Shown in pieces: positions 1 to 10,680 of a stretch of DNA of 64,000 bases. Position 1 is the stretch's first letter. The number at the start of each line of letters is the position of its first letter. The notes under the pieces are model-generated. The model was given only the letters and a program-made list of their open reading frames with translations, had not been told where the DNA came from and did not search any database. Source of the stretch: Cryptomeria japonica (Eukaryota; Streptophyta; Pinopsida; Cupressales; Cupressaceae); NCBI RefSeq assembly GCF_030272615.1, contig NC_081409.1, forward strand, positions 617,934,755-617,998,754. Reading direction: 5' to 3'. A program made the position numbers and the translations under genes.

Positions 1-480
1 TTGGCAACAATCTTTGCCTTCTCTTTCTATTCTACTCTAATTGCTATACTATTAACTAACTATTCACTATTTTTAACTATTCATCTTCTAACTACTGACT
101 AACTATTGTCTATCAGCTAACCATTAGCCTTTACAAATGAGGAGCCAGGGCTTATATAGTGCCCTCAATACAATTCAATGGCTCAGATCAATTTGAGATC
201 AATGGCCGAGATTTTACAATGAAAACCCTAATTAGGGTTTGTTACAACAAACTCAATTCTAGCCAATGAAATAATTGCATTATTTGGACACATGTCTTCT
301 CTGGAATATTCGACCAATGGATAACCGGGGTAGGTACATCGAAGTTAGTGCCATCTTTGATGAGTCAGGTACATTGAATCTGGATACGCTGAGGTGGACA
401 AATCCGACTGGAGGAGTGATGAATAGGATGCCACCTTGTCTGACACTTGCAACTTGGTAGATATTCAATTTGATGATGCT
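1..480 (+). repeat. 5' module of repeat family, copy A (left end outside window)
   Basis: This stretch aligns by eye, collinearly and with many substitutions, to 13430-13870. Shared landmarks are TTTACAAATGAG, a TATA-like CTTATATAGTGC (151-162; second copy near 13529), CTCAATACAATT, ATCAATGGCC, an AAACCCTA-type box, GGTAGGTACATCGAA, CATTGAATCTGGAT and GGTGCCACC-like sequence. The layout (TATA-like box, then AAACCCTA, then arrays) resembles an LTR promoter region, but no TG...CA termini or PBS are visible, so the class is undetermined. No credible coding sequence is present. Confidence 0.6.
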
Positions 481-578
481 GGGAAGCTAACTTTAGTTAA
501 CTCTTTTGAAACTGTTTGCTTCTCCAACGGACCCTTGCTCTGACCTCCTTTGTCTTTGATGTTCAGGATGGATGGTGT

Positions 579-708
579 ACCTTTCCTTGGAATGCTGGAC
601 TGGAAGATGTCGTCCCTGATGATGCTAGACTGGAGAAGGTCGTCCTTGTTGATGCTGGACTGGAGGAGGTCGTCCTTGATGATGTTGGACTGGAGGAGGT
701 TGTCCTTG
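579..708. repeat. 30-bp tandem repeat, about four units
   Basis: The word GTCGTCC (GTTGTCC in the last unit) starts at 609, 639, 669 and 699, an exact 30-bp period, with GATGATGCTGGACTGGAG in each unit. Because 30 is a multiple of three, both strands stay open and the minus strand reads as a degenerate ten-residue repeat. I take those ORFs as by-products of periodicity. The homologous place in copy B (after 13870) does not have the array. Confidence 0.85.
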
Positions 709-868
709 CCCTGGCCTGGTCTTCTTTCATCTGCAAGACAAACCAAAAGATGATTAAGGACACATAATACATTTATTTCAACATAGCATTTTCTACCTTA
801 AATCATCAACAAGAAGATGTTAAAATGAAGCTTGCTCAATATTCTCCCCAGGGACAGGCCCTATAAGG

Positions 869-3343
869 ATTTCGCCTTGGACCCTCTGGAAGGGTTAGGA
901 GCGAAATTTGCATTCCTGGCTCAAATTGTTCTCACTTTGCAACCGTACTTGGTTAGATACATGCCCAAGGACGCCCTCATTCTCAACCAACACCAATCTT
1001 GATGCAAATTTGGGGCAAAAGAGAGGTTTTTAAGAATTTCGCTCTGGACCCTTTGGAAGGGTCAGGAGTGAAATTCACTTCTTAGGACAAAATCTATCAT
1101 GTTTCCTTTCCAAAATACCTTCCAAGGCGAGCACACACTAGTTTTCCTTCCTCCAGAGCCCAGGGATCCATGCCTTGACCTCTATCATGAGCAATTTGAG
1201 TGAAATTGGGAATTTTGCTTTGGACCCTCTAGAAGGGTCAGGAGCGAAATTCACCTTTTAGGTCACAACTCTTCATTTTCTTCACTTCAATTCATCTTGC
1301 AGGGCAAAGTAACATCATTTCAACCTCAACTACGCCTTAGGACTCCTAGTCTTGACTTGACACAAGGAGGAAATAGGTAGATGAAGAATTTCGCTTTGGA
1401 CCCTTCGGAAGGGTCAGGAGCGAAATTCTCATTTTGAGCTCATTTCTTCGTTCTTTCAACCTCAATCAACTTCAAAAGGCAAGGACACACCACCTCACTC
1501 CCATCCATGCCATAAAAACCAAAAGTTTGATTTGATCCAAGGAGAAAATGATGGATTTGAAGAATTTAGCTTTGGACCCTTTGGAAGGGTCAGGAGCGAT
1601 ATTCTTGTTTTTGCTTAATTCCTTCCAATTCATTGATTACTAGCAACTCAAGGTCATTCCTGAGGACATCTCCAATCTCAACTTACTCCGATCCACACTT
1701 GACTTAGCATAAACTTGAGATAAAAGAGAGTCTTGGAGGATTTTGCTCTGGACCCTTTGGAAGGGTCAGGAGCGAATTTCTTCCTCTAGCCCAAAATCAT
1801 CATTTTTGGAGACAACAATCAATTCAAGGGCAATCTCAAGGGCATCCCTCACCTTAGTCTAGGCATGGCTTGGCACAAATTTTGGAGAAAATGATGGGTT
1901 TTAGGATTTTCGCTCTGGACCCTTTGGAAGGGTCAGGAGCAAAAATCTTGTTTTAGGCTCACTCCTCCATCATTTCAACTTGAATCCACCTTAAAAGGCA
2001 AGAAAACACTTCTCCTCTCACATCCAAGTTATAGAAACCCAAGTTTGACTTGATTTTGCTAAGAAAATAAGGGTTTTTAGGAATTTCGCTCTGGACCCTT
2101 TGGAAGGGTCAGGAGCGAAATTCACTTTTTAGACCAAAATCATCATTCTTTCAAACCCAATCTTCATTGCAAGGTAAAATCTCATCTCTCTTCGCCCTAG
2201 GAACAAGGTTTTAAGCTCAAGCAAGGTAAAAAATATAGGCTTGTAAGGAATTTCGCTCTGGACCCTTTGAAAGGGTCAGGAGCGAAATTTCCTTCCTTGG
2301 CTAAAACACTCATTCCTCAACTCTTTCAAACATCCTTAAGGTTTTCAATATGCCCATTCTCTCTTTCAACATACCTTGGACATCAAAATTTGGCCAAATA
2401 AGGAAAGAAATGAGCTCTAGGAGGATTTTCGCTCTGGACCCTTTGGAAGGGTCAGGAGCGAAAATCTCATTCTTGACTTGATCCTTCATCTTTTCAACTC
2501 CAATCTTCTTTGGAAGGTAACAAAACATCATTCTTCACCCAGGAGACAAGGTTTGTGGTCTAAGCAAGGTCAAAAAAATAGGCTTGCAAGGAATTTCGCT
2601 TTGGACCCTTTGGAAGGGTCAGGAGCGAAATTCACCTTCTTGGCTAGAATCCTTCATTTTTTCAAAGCTTTCAAACATTTCCAATGTCCAAACATGTCCA
2701 CCCTTCCCTTCAAGATGCCTTACAAATCAAAATTTGGTCAAATAAGGCAAGAAATGAGTCTTAGGTTGATTTTCGCTTTGGACCCTTTGGAAGGGTCAGG
2801 AGCGAAAATCACCATTTGGGCTTGATTGTTCATTTTTCAAACTTCAATTTTCTCCTGGAGGCAAATATAGATCGTTTTCCATCTAAGGAGCAAGGTTTCA
2901 AGCTAAAACAAGGGAGCAAATGAAGTTTATAGGGAATTTCGCTCTAGACCCTTTGGAAGGGTCAGGAGCGAAATTCTCCTTTTGAGCTAAAATCTTGATT
3001 CTTCAAAGCTTCGAACTCCCTCGCAAGGCAAAAACATATCCATTCAACCTCCATCAAGCCAACGCCTAGCCAAAATAAGGAAAAAAACAAGGGTTATAAG
3101 GATTTTCGCTCTGGACCCTTTGGAAGGGTCAGGAGCGAAAATCATGTTTTGACCTTGATTCTTGATTTTTCAAACTCTAATCTTCCTTGGGAGGCAAACA
3201 TAGATACTTACTCATGCATCTCCATCTTGATCCTGACTTTGGCTAAAGGAAAAATTAGTGTTTTCAAGAATTTCGCTTTGGACCCTTTGGAAGGGCCAGG
3301 AGTGAAATTCACTTTGGACCCTTTGGAACGGTCAGGAGTGAAA
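869..3343. repeat. Array of 16 imperfect palindromic cores with diverged spacers
   Basis: A core of about 43 bp recurs 16 times, roughly every 165-180 bp, near 869, 1033, 1210, 1385, 1561, 1737, 1905, 2079, 2248, 2424, 2590, 2768, 2935, 3101, 3269 and 3309. Each core is an inverted repeat: GAATTTCGCTC, TG, GACCCTT, a 3-nt loop, AAGGGTC, AG, GAGCGAAATTC. Spacers are far more diverged than cores. In the cores at 1905, 2424, 2768 and 3101 the left arm has GATTTT and the right arm has the matching AAAATC. Spacers also alternate between two types over the second half (before 2424 and 2768 similar; before 2590 and 2935 similar), giving a higher-order dimer of about 345 bp. Function unknown. Confidence 0.92.
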
Positions 3344-3376
3344 TTTGACATTTTGGACTCTTTGTCAGGATCATTT

Positions 3377-3430
3377 TATGGAATATAACATTTAAGTATA
3401 AGTGACTTATACTTTAAGTTATATTCCATA
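3377..3430. repeat. Near-perfect 54-bp palindrome
   Basis: TATGGAATATAAC at the left end is mirrored by GTTATATTCCATA at the right end. The inner part (TTTAAGTATAAGT against ACTTATACTTTAA) also pairs apart from a one-base offset. It lies directly after the last array core. Confidence 0.85.
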
Positions 3431-3517
3431 TATACTGTCAGGATGTTTGAGAGTGGTTTCGGACCTCCAGGGGTTATATTGCAAAATCTAGTTTTTGGAG
3501 GATTCTTTAGTTTTCCA

Positions 3518-3606
3518 GACTTAGCCAAATTTCAGGATCAGGACATTCCTGACTTAGCCAAATTTCAGGATCAGGACATTCCAAACTTAGCCAAATTTCA
3601 GGGCAT
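3518..3606. repeat. 33-bp tandem repeat, 2.7 units
   Basis: ACTTAGCCAAATTTCAGG recurs at a 33-bp period (units begin 3518, 3551 and 3584). Each full unit continues with ATCAGGACATTCC. The third unit is cut after TTTCAGG. Confidence 0.9.
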
Positions 3607-3770
3607 TTGAAGATCAAGATGACATTCCAGACTTCATCACTCACCAACTTGACCTAGCTCAAGTAGAGCCTGCTATCCAGGTGATCCCCCTGGCGACACT
3701 CGAAAAGAAAAAGGCTAACAGACAAAACTCTAAAACCCAGAAAGCAAAACCCCACAAAGCGAAAAAAAGC

Positions 3771-3815
3771 AGGGGTCCCCATTTGCAATGGGGCGATGTG
3801 TGAATACGTCACAAC
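3771..3815 (+). repeat. 3' module of repeat family, copy A
   Basis: About 45 bp, nearly identical to 16311-16355: AGGGGTCCCCATTTGCAATG, then GGGCGATGTGTGAA and CACAAC. It contains a small hairpin (CCCATT, TGC, AATGGG). The two copies differ by T/C transitions near 3805 and 3810. Similarity to the other copy stops right after CACAAC, so this probably marks the element's right end. Confidence 0.7.
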
Positions 3816-4911
3816 AGGTTGATGCTTTTGAATGTAGGTAAAGAGAAAGATTGCCAACTTGGTTTCTTTAGGAAAAGGATGTCGAGTTAAATTGAGTTCT
3901 TGATTATTAGAAAATTTCAATGGCAATGTCCCCTAAAGATTAGAAGGAATGCTGTCATCCAATTTTTTTTCCTTCAAAAATCTAAATGGAAACTTTTGTG
4001 TTGCCCTCTTGTTTGTTGCTTCAGTTCAATGTTTTTTTGTTCACATGCAAACTTCATGGTTTGTATGATGTATAAACACTTCAATAAAGCTTGAGCTTCA
4101 ATATCACATTTTTACAAGGTTTTGCCATGAATGTTTAAATAATTTCTTGTACACATGGAGTGTTGGAATCCATCTTCATTGAATGGATTAGTGATGTCTT
4201 CAATTAGTGCGTTATCATCAATCACATTTGATCCTACAAGTGGATCTCAATGATGGTAATAAATGAGGAGCATAGCAATTAATGTCCACCCTCAATTGCA
4301 TTTGATCCTAAAGTCAATTGGCCATGGATAATGATGCAAAGTACTATTCTGTCCAATAGTAGATCAAGCAGCCCTAACACATGTTCAATGATTGAGTATT
4401 TCACAAAGGCTGATGTCTGACACCTCCTTAGGTTCCCTACATTGTTGATCAGTTTTGATTGGAGGATGTGTGACACAAATTAGTTTGGGTATAAGCCCTG
4501 ACAAGCAACAAAAATCAAACACAATACTCTACTTCATAACATAGAACAATATTTACTATCCAAACACTTTAAACATTCAGGTTTATTATTCATCTATGGT
4601 TCTTTTATGGTTCGGGGAAATCTTCTCTCTACACTACATTGGAGTTCTTTTCCCTGCGACCTTCTTCATGCCTTTGTATGAGCTTTCAGCCTTGCTTTCT
4701 GTTATCCACATGTTCTCCTCTTTCGTTACATTGTTCTTTTGTACTCCCCCCTCTCCTCATAACATTGTTTATTGTCTACAATTTAAACCTTCGAAAAAAG
4801 ATAGTGAACTGCCAAAAGTCTTGGTTTAATCAAAGTCATCCACGTGGCAAACTTCTATTCCTAGTCCGTTTGGTCTTCTAATTGTTGTCGACAACTTTTT
4901 GGCAAAAATAG
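3816..4911. other. No recognisable feature
   Basis: AT-rich sequence. The open frames here are short (up to about 80 codons), overlap on both strands and have no domain I recognise. Confidence 0.6.
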
Positions 4912-4919
4912 GTTTCGAT

Positions 4920-5299
4920 GAACTTGTGAGTTCGCAAACTTGGGAAATTGTCGACTAATGGTCCTTCATTGTCTATTTGGTGAACTCAAGTTATAGTCAG
5001 CTTAGGAGTTTGTGAACATGTAATATGGCCGACACAACAATCCTTCATACCTTTTGGTGAAAATGAGCTTCCGCGAACTTATGAGTTCATGAACTTGAAT
5101 ATTGGTCTAAGCACAAGCATTCAAATTTTTCATTTTTTCTTTGTTTGACGAAATGGAGTTTTGGTGAAATGAAGTTTTGGGGAACTTATGAGCTCGCAAA
5201 CTTGAATATTGGCTGAAGTACAAGCCTTTTAATACTGTTCCTTTGTTTGATAAAATGGAGTTTCAACAAAATAGAGTCTCGGCAAACTTATGAGTTTGC
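4920..5299. repeat. Cluster of four short hairpin cores
   Basis: Cores lie at 4920-4933, 5075-5088, 5182-5195 and 5282-5299, each with the form GAACT, four-base loop (TTATG-like), AGTTC. The last has GCAAACT / AGTTTGC, a perfect 7-bp stem in which a G-C pair has become A-T on both arms. The third core has one arm mismatch (AGCTC). Cores two to four are followed by AACTTGAATATTGG. The flanking sequence between cores is diverged. Confidence 0.7.
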
Positions 5300-6646
5300 G
5301 AACTTGAATATTGGCTGAACCATTTAAGCGATTTTGGTCTTCAAGGAATCAAATGATTCAGAAATTCCACCATTGGCAAAAATATGCCTTTCAGTGGAAA
5401 TTGAAGTTGGTGAACCAACAAGTTTGCCAATAAAAGCCTTTTCGACAAGAATTGAAGTGGGTGAAACAAGGCTTGGCTGACACACAAAGTTGTGAGTTAT
5501 CGACTCTTTGTCGAACTTTGAGAATTTATTTGCAAACTGAGAAGATGGCTGAAATAAACAACTTCCTTAACCTTGGTCATCCTTGAAGCAAAATATTCCT
5601 CAAATCAAACTATTAGCAAGCAACAAAAGGCAACAAACTAAAAGAACAAACTAGAAAATCCCAAAGAAATGTTTTTGGTTGATGAGAATCACACGTGCAT
5701 CTGAATGCTCTTGCATCAATGTGGGTATAAAAAGTACTCTTGAAGGATCAATAAGGTGAAGCCTTAATAAGGTATTTTGTGGGTGTGGGCCCCTTAAATC
5801 GAAATGATACAATGGGCCAATGGGCTTTGAGCCGTAAGGTAATTTTGGTGTATTATACCTAAAGAAAACATGTAATGTATGATCTGAAAATATCTACAAA
5901 TGGTTATAATGGCATGTGTCGATGAATGCGCATGCAATTGGAGTGTTATGGCAAGCTCAATCTATGGCCGTCATTCATATTTGGCTGCTTTTCTGTTTCT
6001 AGAAAGTTTTCTCACCATTTGAAAATTGGATGGAATGACTCAAGATATTTTGACTGCCAAAGCTTTCATTTTGGTGCTTTATCTTCAAAGATCTATCTAC
6101 AAGGCTTTTGTTTTCAACTTGAAGAAAAAATGATGGACGCGCAATGCACTGACATCATGCAACCACCAAAGTTTGACAATCACAAGGCTTATAAAAGGGA
6201 AAACAATTGATACGTAAGAAGGGCACTTTCCTGGCCTTTTGGAAAGGTACACTAACTTTTTTCTCTTTGTAGAGGGCTTGCATATTTTCATCAATTATTT
6301 GTTAATGGAATGTGTGCAGATTATATAAGAAATAATATTTTTATTTGTATTGGGTAATGTATGGTTACTTTTGAACACAAATTTGTTTTTCTGTCAATTA
6401 GAAGAAGACTATTATTTTCTCTGTATCATTTGTTGCTGCACACAATCATTCTTCTCTTAATGAAACTTTGTGCTGTATAAAAATTTGACAGGTGAACCGT
6501 GGGTCACTTGTGTGCAAGTAGATTTGGTGGAAAGACTTTGGGCTTTCTCTTGAGTTTCATTTGTTTCTTATGTGCATGCATCATATACTCATTCGTATTT
6601 CCAATCTGATCCTTTGAGTTAGATCATTTTTTATGGGATTGTAGGT
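5300..6646. other. No recognisable feature
   Basis: Mixed AT-rich sequence. The longest open frame (5926-6210, +) has no recognisable domain. The stretch ends at the GGTTC target site of the next LTR and continues after it at 10681. Confidence 0.55.
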
Positions 6647-9098
6647 GGTTCTGTTGGCAATATGTGTTGTCATTGATGTCAACATGATGTTTGACAATAT
6701 ATGTTATCCTATGTGTGGTCTCTAACTGGTGACAGATGGTGAGATGTCATTGACGACTGGTGAGAGAGAGTGATTGTTGCAGTAATTAAGATGTATAATG
6801 TCCTTGATCATATGGATTGTCAGAAATATGGGAGATCATGTTTATATGCTTGTTGGTTGCTGATTAGTATGTTATGCTGCTTGGTGCTAGGTGTTGACAT
6901 TCTTGTCACATGGTGTAATTGAATAAAGACTATTGGAATACTGGTGGATGATTGTGGATAGTGTAGATTGTTATCTCAAGCACTGATATGGTGAATTCAG
7001 ATGAATGATGTTTCTAGGATTGTTGTAGATTGTGTTGACATTAACAAAGGATCTCAAGTGTGGGTTGTGCAGATGTTTCATATCCACCCTTTCAGGGTTG
7101 ATGTCTAACATACTATGGTGATATGTTTGACATTATTGATCTTTGAATGCTGCTCTATGGATACTTGTTCTTGTATGATATTGATGTTGACAATTGTTTT
7201 GTCAAATATGCAGTGGTGTAGAGATGTTGTAAATGATGTCCACCATCAGTTTGGTGTTTTGATAGTGATGTATTGGAGAGCAATGATTGTTGCAGTTGTT
7301 GAGAAAATAATAATGGAGTTGTATGCTGATGTTTGTCAGTATATAAGGAGATTGTTGGCAGTTGATTGTCAATTGTTGTCATTGTGTCTTGCATGAGTGA
7401 TATGAAGAGGTTAATGTAAAGAGTAGATGGTTATTGGTTGCCAATGGTTTGTAGATGTCCACCATCTTGGTGTTTGATGTCTACACTGAGTATGTTGATA
7501 TAGTTGATGATGTTGACAATATGGCTGATGGCAATGATAGCATGATGAAATATTAAGATGAGGATTAGATGCATGGCAAAAGAATGAAGATATTGTACTA
7601 AATGAAAAGGTGAAGTTTCTAGTACACTTTGGTTTGGGGAAGTTTAATAAAGCAAGTTGGTGCAAAAGTTCATATTGATGTGTGTCTAGAAGAGGGCTCA
7701 ACATTCCTTTGCATTTGATGATATGGTCTTGCGGACTTGGATATAATGTTTATGCACTGTGTACATTGCACTCCTATTTTTTAAGATCCTTGGTGTTGCA
7801 GCTGATATGGTTTGTGATTGTAGTTGGCTGACAGTTTGGTTGTCTATTAAAATTGGTCCAAAAAATGCTCTGCATTTTTTTGCATTGATGTTTCAGATGT
7901 TGTGGCTTGGAGGACATGTTTATACATTTGTGTTGTGTCCTAGTCCAATTTTTGGAAGCTGGTGTTGTTTGCAAGCAGTGATAATGGTGTTGTGTTTGAC
8001 TGGCTCTCCGGAATGAAGTGTCTAGTGTCAATTGTGTTGTGCTAGTATGATCTTGATATGGAGAGATGAAGGAAGGATTTGAGAATGTTTTTGGATGTTT
8101 TTTGGATGTTCAAGGAACATCTTGGTATGCTCCGCATGATGCTAGATGGTTTGGTTGATGGTGCATTATGACTGGAATGTGTGTTTCAAGGTAATTGCTT
8201 TGGTTTGGTCGACAAGAGTCTCTTTAGCCTATAGTGAATCCTTGGGTGTCTCCGCTTGGCTTGAAGTATGCATTGCATTGCTTTTGGGTCCTACCTTGGT
8301 GTGTGAGGATCTGCATTGGGGTTGCTGATTTGGAGGATATGTTTTGGGCCAACTAGTGACGTGCTACTTGGTATATCTACATGTTACCTTGTTACTGACC
8401 TTGGAGGATGTGTGATAGCATGTGAATTGCTCCAAACTACTTATAAAGAAGTGATATGATGTTTTTAGGTCCTCTCTATCTCTTGGATTGGACCACTCTC
8501 ACCACAATTATGTTTTGGTGGCCATTTTGATAGGACCTATGTTTGTCTTCTATTTCGACCGACCTAATTGAAGTTTGCAATGATTAAGATGGTATATAGG
8601 AGATCAAATTGATGTTGATTGTGTGGATGTGTGTGGAAGAATATGTGTGCTGCGCTTACATGATTATATCATTTGTAAAAGTCAGTGATGTGAGGTTGTG
8701 ATAGAGAAAGTGTGTGGAGATTGTTGTGAAGTTGGTCGCTTGAGACAGAGATTCAAGGATAGCTTCATACTTGGTGATTGCTGGAAGTAGTGTTGGTGAA
8801 GGCCTTTTCATTCTTGATTAATATATTCATGTACCTTTTCAAGGGACAATGTGTCTTCTTTGCAAGTTATGTATCTTTCCCTGAGGCAGTGTGTCTCAAC
8901 TTGCAAGTCTTTTATATCTTGCCCTAGGATAGTGCATCTCAGCTTGCAAGTCCTTCAAGGAGTAGTTCGCTTCCTTTGGCAGTGAGCCTAAAACAATATT
9001 GTAATCATTTCATATATTGTGAGTTAACTCTCACTATGGTTTTTCTCTGTTTGGGTTTTCCACGTAAATCTGGTGTTCTCTTGTGCATATTATTCTAT

Positions 9099-10555
9099 CC
9101 ATAGAAGCAAAAAAATGGAGAAAAAATGTAAAAATAAAAAAATCGTTGAGTTTGCCGATTCCCCCCCCATAAAAATGCCAGGACTCGTTGACCCGTGGTC
9201 AACATTTTTTTAGCGTTTAAATTGAATGAAATGTATTTAAAACCTGTATTCAAATCATGATTGATAAATGGGAAAATTGGCGTGAAATTTCCCTGCAACC
9301 CGTAAGACAGAAAACCCCTAAAAAATGGAAGAAAATGTTTTTTAATGGCTCTTGTGCAGATTTTTAAGCATTCTCAGAATGTGGGAGGTCAATTTGAAGC
9401 AAGAAACAGAGGATTGAAGTCAATTTGGGAGGAAATCGACCTATTGGTAGAAGAAGTTCATTTGGTAGCTATAGTGTACTGGTAGAAGAAGTTCATTTGG
9501 TAGCTATAGTGTCTTTGCAGTAGTGTGGGAGATAGGAATTTTTTTTTCTTTAAACTATTTACACAGCCTTTAGGGATAGTAATTTTTAGCTAGTATGAAG
9601 GCTAGGCATTTCAAAAATTACTTTAGGGGCATATCCTCATGTGGAAATCTTAATATTTACTATTTATCCCTAAAGCCTTTAAAAGTCCATGTCAAAATTT
9701 TTAGCTAGTGATGAAGCCTAGGCATTTCAAAATATATATTTTTCCTTTGAATTAATTTGCTTTCAAGTTAAAAATTTTGAAGTCTTTTCTTTTAATTTAT
9801 ATACACTTATGTGGATTTATGTATAATTTTAAAACTAATAAAATTCTATCTTTAAATTTATACCCTTATGTAGATTTACGTAAAAACACGAGGCTGCCCC
9901 CTAAAGACTGTGCTTTATAGACAGTAATATTCCCTGTATATAGTTCAACAGTACTATATATATATATATATATTTCCCTTACATATTTCATCAGCATTAT
10001 GTGTATATATAGGTGCAGGCTAACAGAATGTGAGAGAGCAATTAAAAAATCATGAAAAATTATTGCAACATTGATTTTATAATGATATTACTATTTTAAA
10101 ATTACAAAAGTCAGTGGATATATGTTTATGAAGAATATATGTCAAACATTTATTATTGTCTTGATGGAGGAACACTTAGAGCTGTTTGTGAGAAAGATGT
10201 GTTATAGCAGGTTTTATGGAACTTTGTACAAAGTCACAAACTACATTGTAATTGACATTTTGACAATTTTCACCATCTAGTTATTATTTATGCTGTTGTG
10301 GTATGTTTTGTGCAATGTAATCAGCAATATGAGTATAAACAATTCGTTTGGGTTGAACTTTCAATTCTAGTTGCTCTCAATATCGATATGCTATGGAAAT
10401 GCCCTTAAATTTAAAACAAAAATATTTTGACTCTTTTCTACAATTTTTATGTTCTTATATAAATCCAATTTTTTCTCTTTTTTTTTCCAATTTTTTTAAA
10501 AATCTTATACTTTTGGTTTGCCGATTTTTTCCCTAGATGATTTTTGCTGCTATGG
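9099..10555. mobile_element. Nested 1.46-kb element with terminal inverted repeats
   Basis: The left end CCATAGAAGCAAAAA (9099-9113) and right end TTTTTGCTGCTATGG (10541-10555) are inverted copies matching at 14 of 15 positions. The hexamer TTCTAT directly precedes (9093-9098) and follows (10556-10561). Excision would rejoin the surrounding LTR at a plausible place. Six bases is an unusual duplication length, so the superfamily is uncertain; a decayed 8-9-bp duplication (hAT or Mutator) is possible. There is no transposase, so it would be non-autonomous. It contains a short poly-C run and AT microsatellite sequence. Confidence 0.6.
9445..9514. repeat. 35-bp tandem duplication
   Basis: TGGTAGAAGAAGTTCATTTG and the following GTAGCTATAGTGT occur twice, 35 bp apart, inside the nested element. 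A further diverged pair, TTTTTAGCTAGT plus CTAGGCATTTCAAAA, is seen near 9583 and 9696. Confidence 0.85.
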
Positions 10556-10680
10556 TTCTATCTTTCGTTGTTGCTGATAAGAATAAGGTTAAATTGACTG
10601 TTAACTATGAAATAAAGTTTAAGTATTTGGTCTGGACTGATTCACCCTCCCTCTCAATCCTAAGTTCGTTCAACAGGTTC

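Larger units (their letters stand above)
6652..10675 (+). mobile_element. Solo LTR of a copia-type (sirevirus-like) element
   Basis: It starts TGTTGGCAATATGTGTTGTC, like the LTR at 27130, and ends with a CACCCTCCCTCTCAATCC block and ...TTCAACA, the counterpart of the LTR end at 28068. A perfect 5-bp duplication GGTTC flanks it (6647-6651 and 10676-10680). No PBS follows and no internal region is present, so this is a solo LTR left by LTR-LTR recombination. Removing the nested element at 9099-10555 leaves about 2.56 kb. Overlapping ORFs inside it are not genes. Confidence 0.82.

Noticed and set aside
869-3343. CRISPR-like array
   Set aside because: Cores are long palindromes that vary, spacers are 120-140 bp and related to each other in alternating types, and the DNA is plainly plant.
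3771-3815. Helitron 3' end
   Set aside because: There is a small hairpin near the end, but no CTRR terminus and no TC start at the other side.
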